Source: Skermania piniformis (GTDB lineage: Bacteria > Actinomycetota > Actinomycetes > Mycobacteriales > Mycobacteriaceae). Taken from it: a stretch of DNA of 64,000 nt. Location of the stretch: assembly GCF_019285775.1 (NCBI RefSeq), contig NZ_CP079105.1, positions 1,860,001 through 1,924,000 on the forward strand. The letters run 5' to 3'. The notes under the pieces were generated by a model. That model was not told where the DNA came from and did not search any database. It saw only the letters and a program-made list of their open reading frames with translations. This document shows, one piece after another, positions 62,462 through 64,000 of the stretch (its first letter is position 1; each line of letters opens with the position of its first letter). The position numbers and the translations under genes are program-made.

Positions 62462-64000
62462 GTGGAACCCATGCTGATCGTGGTCGCGTTCGCCGGTGGC
62501 GTGCTGGCAATGCTGATCCGGCTGCCCCCGATGGTGGGGTTCCTCGCTGCGGGCTTCGTGCTGCACATGTTGGGCTACCGGCTCAGTGCGAGTGTCGAGA
62601 CGGTCGCCGACCTCGGCGTCACGCTTCTGCTGTTCACCATCGGGCTCAAACTCAATGTGCGGACTCTGCTCCGCGGTGAAGTATGGGGATCTGCCGTACT
62701 GCACGCGGTGACCTCCACCCTCGCGCTCACCCTGGGCTTGTTCGCGATCAAGCTGACCGGCCTGGTTCTGCTGCGCGACGCGGACTTGCGCACGCTGCTG
62801 TTGCTCGGTTTTGCGCTTTCCTTTTCCAGCACGGTGTTTGCGATCAAGGTGCTGGAGAGTCGCGGGGAGGCCCGCGCGCTCTACGGCCGGATCGCGATCG
62901 GCGTCCTGGTGATGCAGGACATCTTCGCCGTGCTGTTCCTCACCGGTACCGGGCATCTGCCCAGTCGCTGGGCGCCGCTGTTGCTGTTGCTCCTTCCCGG
63001 TTCCTGGTTGCTGCGCGCTGTTCTGGACCGGATCGGGCACGGTGAAATGCAGGTGCTGTTCGGCATTCTGTCGGCATTGGTCCTCGGCTACGCGGCGTTC
63101 GAGGCGGTGGGGATCAAGGGTGACCTCGGCGCGTTGATCGTCGGCATGCTGCTGGCGCCGAACTCGCGGGCACCGTCGTTGGCCAAGTCGCTGTTCGACA
63201 TGAAAGAGCTGTTTCTGGTCGGCTTCTTTCTCTCCATCGGATTGCGCGACCTGCCGACCTGGGAGACGGTCGCGGTCGCGTCGGCACTGCTGTTGTTGTT
63301 GCCCGTCGCCACCCTGGTCTATCTGGGGGTTTTCGCGCTGTTTCGGCTGCGCGGGCGGACCAACCTGCTCGCCACACTGGCACTGGCGAACTTTTCGGAG
63401 TTCGGCCTGATCGTCGCCGCACTCGCGTCGGAACGGGGCTGGCTGAGCGACGAATGGTTGGTGGTGCTCTCGCTCGCGGTAGCGGCCAGCTTCGCGATCG
63501 CTGCGCCGCTGAACACCTGGAGCGAAGCGCTGAACAGCCGCTTCGAGCGATTTGTACCGACCGTGCCGGTCGACCGACTCCACCCGGACGATCGACCGAT
63601 CGACGTCGGTGACGCCGAAGCGATCGTGCTCGGGATGGGCCGGGTCGGGCACGGTGCCTATCTGCGGCTGACCGAGACGTTCCAGATGCGGGTGCTCGGC
63701 ATCGAGAACGATGGGGACCGGGTGCGTCGACTGCTGGCCGAGGGCCTGAACGTGGTCGAGGGCGACGCTGCCGACACGGACTTCTGGCTGAAGCTGGAAG
63801 TATCCACCGGGGTGCGATTGATCTTGCTAGCGATGCCGGCACACGAAGGCAACGTGTTCGCGTTGGAGCAGCTGCGACACCACCCGTTCGCGGGCCGGGT
63901 GGCGGCGGTGGTGAAGTATGCCGACCAGATTCCGCAGCTGGAGCGGCTCGGTGCGCACTCGGTGCACCACCTGTACGAAGAGGCGGGCCAGGAGTTGGCC
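62462..64000 (+). CDS. CPA2-family cation:proton antiporter with C-terminal TrkA-N domain, 3' end outside the window
   Basis: The frame is open from GTG 62462 to the right edge (513 codons). About twelve membrane helices come first (LIVVAFAGGVLAMLIRLPP; FTIGLKLNVRTLL; SFSSTVFAIKVLES; GIKGDLGALIVGMLLAP). A nucleotide-binding RCK/TrkA-N domain starts near residue 380 (AIVLGMGRVGHGAYLRL; a Rossmann GxGxxG), with Glu and Asp positions following. This is the KefB/YbaL plan, exchanging K+ or Na+ for protons under control of NAD(H) or a similar ligand. The protein probably ends shortly after the window. Confidence 0.88.
   Translation, partial: MEPMLIVVAFAGGVLAMLIRLPPMVGFLAAGFVLHMLGYRLSASVETVADLGVTLLLFTIGLKLNVRTLLRGEVWGSAVLHAVTSTLALTLGLFAIKLTGLVLLRDADLRTLLLLGFALSFSSTVFAIKVLESRGEARALYGRIAIGVLVMQDIFAVLFLTGTGHLPSRWAPLLLLLLPGSWLLRAVLDRIGHGEMQVLFGILSALVLGYAAFEAVGIKGDLGALIVGMLLAPNSRAPSLAKSLFDMKELFLVGFFLSIGLRDLPTWETVAVASALLLLLPVATLVYLGVFALFRLRGRTNLLATLALANFSEFGLIVAALASERGWLSDEWLVVLSLAVAASFAIAAPLNTWSEALNSRFERFVPTVPVDRLHPDDRPIDVGDAEAIVLGMGRVGHGAYLRLTETFQMRVLGIENDGDRVRRLLAEGLNVVEGDAADTDFWLKLEVSTGVRLILLAMPAHEGNVFALEQLRHHPFAGRVAAVVKYADQIPQLERLGAHSVHHLYEEAGQELA

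Overview
The window is high-GC DNA from a mycolic-acid actinomycete of the Mycobacteriales, most likely Nocardiaceae (Nocardia/Rhodococcus type). The evidence is a yrbE-mce operon, a mycofactocin-type SDR, a PgsA1-acyltransferase-PimA block for phosphatidylinositol mannosides, a DsbA-VKOR pair, many GTG starts, 4-nt gene overlaps and several apparently leaderless promoters. I cannot name a species. No rRNA, tRNA, CRISPR array, transposase or integrase was seen.

Region 1 (1-1977): the start of a lipoprotein gene that runs off the left edge, then about 1 kb of decayed DNA. The decayed DNA holds a scrap of an aldehyde dehydrogenase, a frameshifted toxin-antitoxin-like pair and a scrap of a luciferase-like oxidoreductase.

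Region 2 (1978-31484): about 30 kb of genes for uptake and CoA-dependent breakdown of a lipid- or terpenoid-like compound. The minus-strand half holds an amidohydrolase, an AveC-like membrane protein, a NorQ/CbbQ AAA+ ATPase, a NorD/CbbO VWA protein and an aldehyde dehydrogenase in one tightly overlapping operon. Next to it lie an acyl-CoA synthetase, a second amidohydrolase and a FadD3-family ligase. The plus-strand half holds an enoyl-CoA hydratase, yrbEAB-mceABCDEF plus an Mce-associated protein, a P450, a mycofactocin-type SDR, an unequal pair of acyl-CoA dehydrogenases, an acyl-CoA ligase and two proteins of unknown function. A CMD-family protein and a TesB thioesterase lie on the minus strand. 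A 15-nt imperfect palindrome (GAGAAY-N3-RTTNYC) recurs in four promoter regions, with a weaker copy in a fifth. This suggests one repressor, not encoded here, controls the cluster. The substrate is unknown.

Region 3 (31485-36480): DsbA-like protein and VKOR for extracytoplasmic disulfide formation, a glutaminase fused to STAS-like and CAP-ED-like domains, a membrane protein, a small unknown protein and a degenerate receiver protein like mycobacterial Rv3143.

Region 4 (36649-51769): complete nuoA-N operon for proton-pumping NADH dehydrogenase I, all 14 subunits, with a direct repeat in its promoter region.

Region 5 (51770-64000): TIGR02611 membrane protein, FhuF-like [2Fe-2S] protein, patatin-like lipase, DJ-1/PfpI protein, then a conserved block: thrS, HIT (Ap4A phosphorylase type), pgsA1, PIM acyltransferase, pimA, Nudix. 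After it come a heptad-repeat protein with a 21-bp tandem repeat, pdxS and a CPA2-type antiporter cut by the right edge.
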